From contig JBMHCQ010000005.1 of assembly GCA_049889835.1 (NCBI GenBank), positions 1-64,000 of the forward strand: DNA of 64,000 bases, in the 5' to 3' direction. Under the pieces are notes generated by a model. It ran no database searches. It had not been told where the DNA came from and worked only from the letters and a program-made list of their open reading frames with translations. A program made the translations under genes and the position numbers. This DNA is from SW10 sp049889835. GTDB lineage: Bacteria > Verrucomicrobiota > Verrucomicrobiia > Verrucomicrobiales > Akkermansiaceae. The first letter of the stretch is position 1. Each line of letters opens with the position of its first letter. Of the stretch, positions 62,932 to 64,000 are shown piece after piece.

Positions 62932-64000
62932 TCAAAGAGCCGCCCGGAGAATCTCCAGCGCTCGAGCAGCCTCCTCTTCGGTCACATTGAGCGGGGGTAA
63001 AAAGCGAATGGTATCCGGACCGGCCGGAGGAACAAGAAGTCCGGCATCGAGGAGTTTTGAGCAAAGGTGAATCGAAGGCACTTTTCCTTCTGGCGCTTCG
63101 ATCTCGATGCCAATCCCAAGCATGAGCCCGTGCCCTCGAAGTCCTGTGATTGCCGGATGCCTCCAACTCTCAATCGCCTCACGGATCTGGGCCTCACGGG
63201 CTTTCACATTCTCAACCAGATCCTCCGAAATGATCGTTTCAATCACCGCCTTCGAAGCCGCGCAAGCAAGAGCGTTCCCGCCATAAGTCGAACCGTGACT
63301 CCCGGGACCTAAAAGAGGAGCGTGCTGATTGGCGACCCAAAAGGCCCCAATCGGAAAGCCGCCACCCATCCCCTTTGCCCACGAAATAGCATCTGGCTTG
63401 AGTCCGGGAGCAATCGCATCCCAGCCATTGATGAATCCTGTCCGACCCATTCCACATTGAACCTCATCCAGCATCAGAAGGATGTCATTCTCAGCAGCCA
63501 GATCAGCAAGCGCTTCGAGAAATTCCTTTGAAGCCACACGCACCCCGCCTTCTCCCTGAATCGGCTCAATAAGGAATGCACAGGTTTTTTCGGTGATCGC
63601 CTGTGTCAAGGCCTCCAAGTCGTTGAGAGGTGAATACACAAAGCCAGGAAAGAGCGGGCCGAACCCCTCATGAATCTTCCCTTGGGCCGTCGCCGACATC
63701 GATCCAATCGTCCGGCCATGGAAAGACTGGCTGAAGGTGATGATCTCGTGCCTTCCCCTCTTCGCCCCATGTCTCCGGGCCAGTTTGATCAAACCATCAT
63801 TAGCTTCTGCTCCGGAGTTGGAAAAGAAAACCTTGCCCGGCATTCCAACCACTTCTTCGACGATCACCCTCGCCAGCTCGGATTGCTGAGCGGTGAAGTA
63901 GAGATTTGAAGAATGCATCAGCTCATCGGCTTGTTGCTTGATCGCAGAAGTCAACGCCGGATGGCAATGACCCAATGAGCAGGTGGCAATCCCAGCACAA
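62932..64000 (-). CDS. argD: Acetylornithine/class III aminotransferase (N-terminus outside window)
   Basis: The gene runs off the window; 356 residues of C-terminal sequence are visible. The upstream frame continues (AGIATCSLGHCHP), so the true start lies beyond base 64000. Motifs: NSGAEANDGLIKLARRH, SFHGRTIGSMSATAQGK, LIEPIQGEGGVR, MLDEVQCGMGRTG (PLP Asp) and WAKGMGGGFPIGAFW (PLP Lys). It transfers an amino group in arginine synthesis (N-acetylornithine), although other omega-aminotransferases share this pattern. It is convergent with the Nudix gene. Confidence 0.9.
   Translation of the reverse strand, partial: CAGIATCSLGHCHPALTSAIKQQADELMHSSNLYFTAQQSELARVIVEEVVGMPGKVFFSNSGAEANDGLIKLARRHGAKRGRHEIITFSQSFHGRTIGSMSATAQGKIHEGFGPLFPGFVYSPLNDLEALTQAITEKTCAFLIEPIQGEGGVRVASKEFLEALADLAAENDILLMLDEVQCGMGRTGFINGWDAIAPGLKPDAISWAKGMGGGFPIGAFWVANQHAPLLGPGSHGSTYGGNALACAASKAVIETIISEDLVENVKAREAQIREAIESWRHPAITGLRGHGLMLGIGIEIEAPEGKVPSIHLCSKLLDAGLLVPPAGPDTIRFLPPLNVTEEEAARALEILRAAL

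Overview
The window looks like a chromosomal segment of a Verrucomicrobia (PVC superphylum) bacterium. The evidence is a PEP-CTERM secreted protein, a DUF1552 / DUF1592-type diheme protein pair, a PVC-type beta-propeller 'membrane-bound dehydrogenase' fusion, many secreted proteins, and ordinary Gram-negative housekeeping genes of moderately high GC. No rRNA, tRNA, CRISPR array or complete insertion sequence was recognised.

Layout. 1-1.7 kb: the 3' end of a TonB-family protein and a TIM-barrel sugar isomerase/epimerase. 1.7-4.6 kb: an accessory patch with two exported Cys-rich small proteins, a solitary HNH endonuclease, and a zeta-toxin-like kinase coupled to a 55-aa partner. That pair is bracketed by two copies of a 57-bp piece of acnB. 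4.5-17 kb: acnB, a cytochrome c gene broken by an in-frame amber codon, an exported ClpP-like protease, recR, a GIY-YIG protein, a TPR protein, a rhodanese, gnd, and rpoA-rplQ standing apart from the ribosomal protein genes. 17-22.4 kb: photolyase, an M23 peptidase with Sua5/TsaC, and aroK-queG. 22.5-29.6 kb: a 1,411-aa CotH/lamin-tail surface protein, a candidate structured RNA, and an 869-aa TPR/HEAT protein. 29.6-33.6 kb: an overlapping operon hisC - unknown - mnmE - small membrane protein - sirtuin. 33.7-43 kb: an EgtB/SenA-like non-heme iron enzyme, ubiE/menG, GNAT, and an AddB-AddA-serine hydrolase operon. 43-52.3 kb: a secreted GH20 hexosaminidase, DUF1552, a DUF1592 diheme protein, and a discoidin / SGNH / propeller / cupredoxin fusion. 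52.4-55 kb: two secreted proteins, one of them PEP-CTERM. 55-60.8 kb: clpX, then a five-gene zinc-uptake operon (His-rich outer-membrane barrel, ZnuA-like, unknown 134-aa protein, ZnuC-like, ZnuB-like). 60.9-64 kb: recA, a decayed gcvP 3' fragment, a Nudix hydrolase and a partial argD-like aminotransferase.

The features I think deserve most attention are the toxin-first zeta module whose small partner gene is easily missed, together with its flanking acnB duplication; the zinc operon with an uncharacterised co-transcribed component and repeated TTGCAT sites upstream; the four-domain copper fusion next to the diheme protein; the amber-interrupted cytochrome; the gcvP relic; and the putative ncRNA at about 26.84-26.99 kb. 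All identifications come from reading motifs and gene arrangement. No database search or folding program was run.
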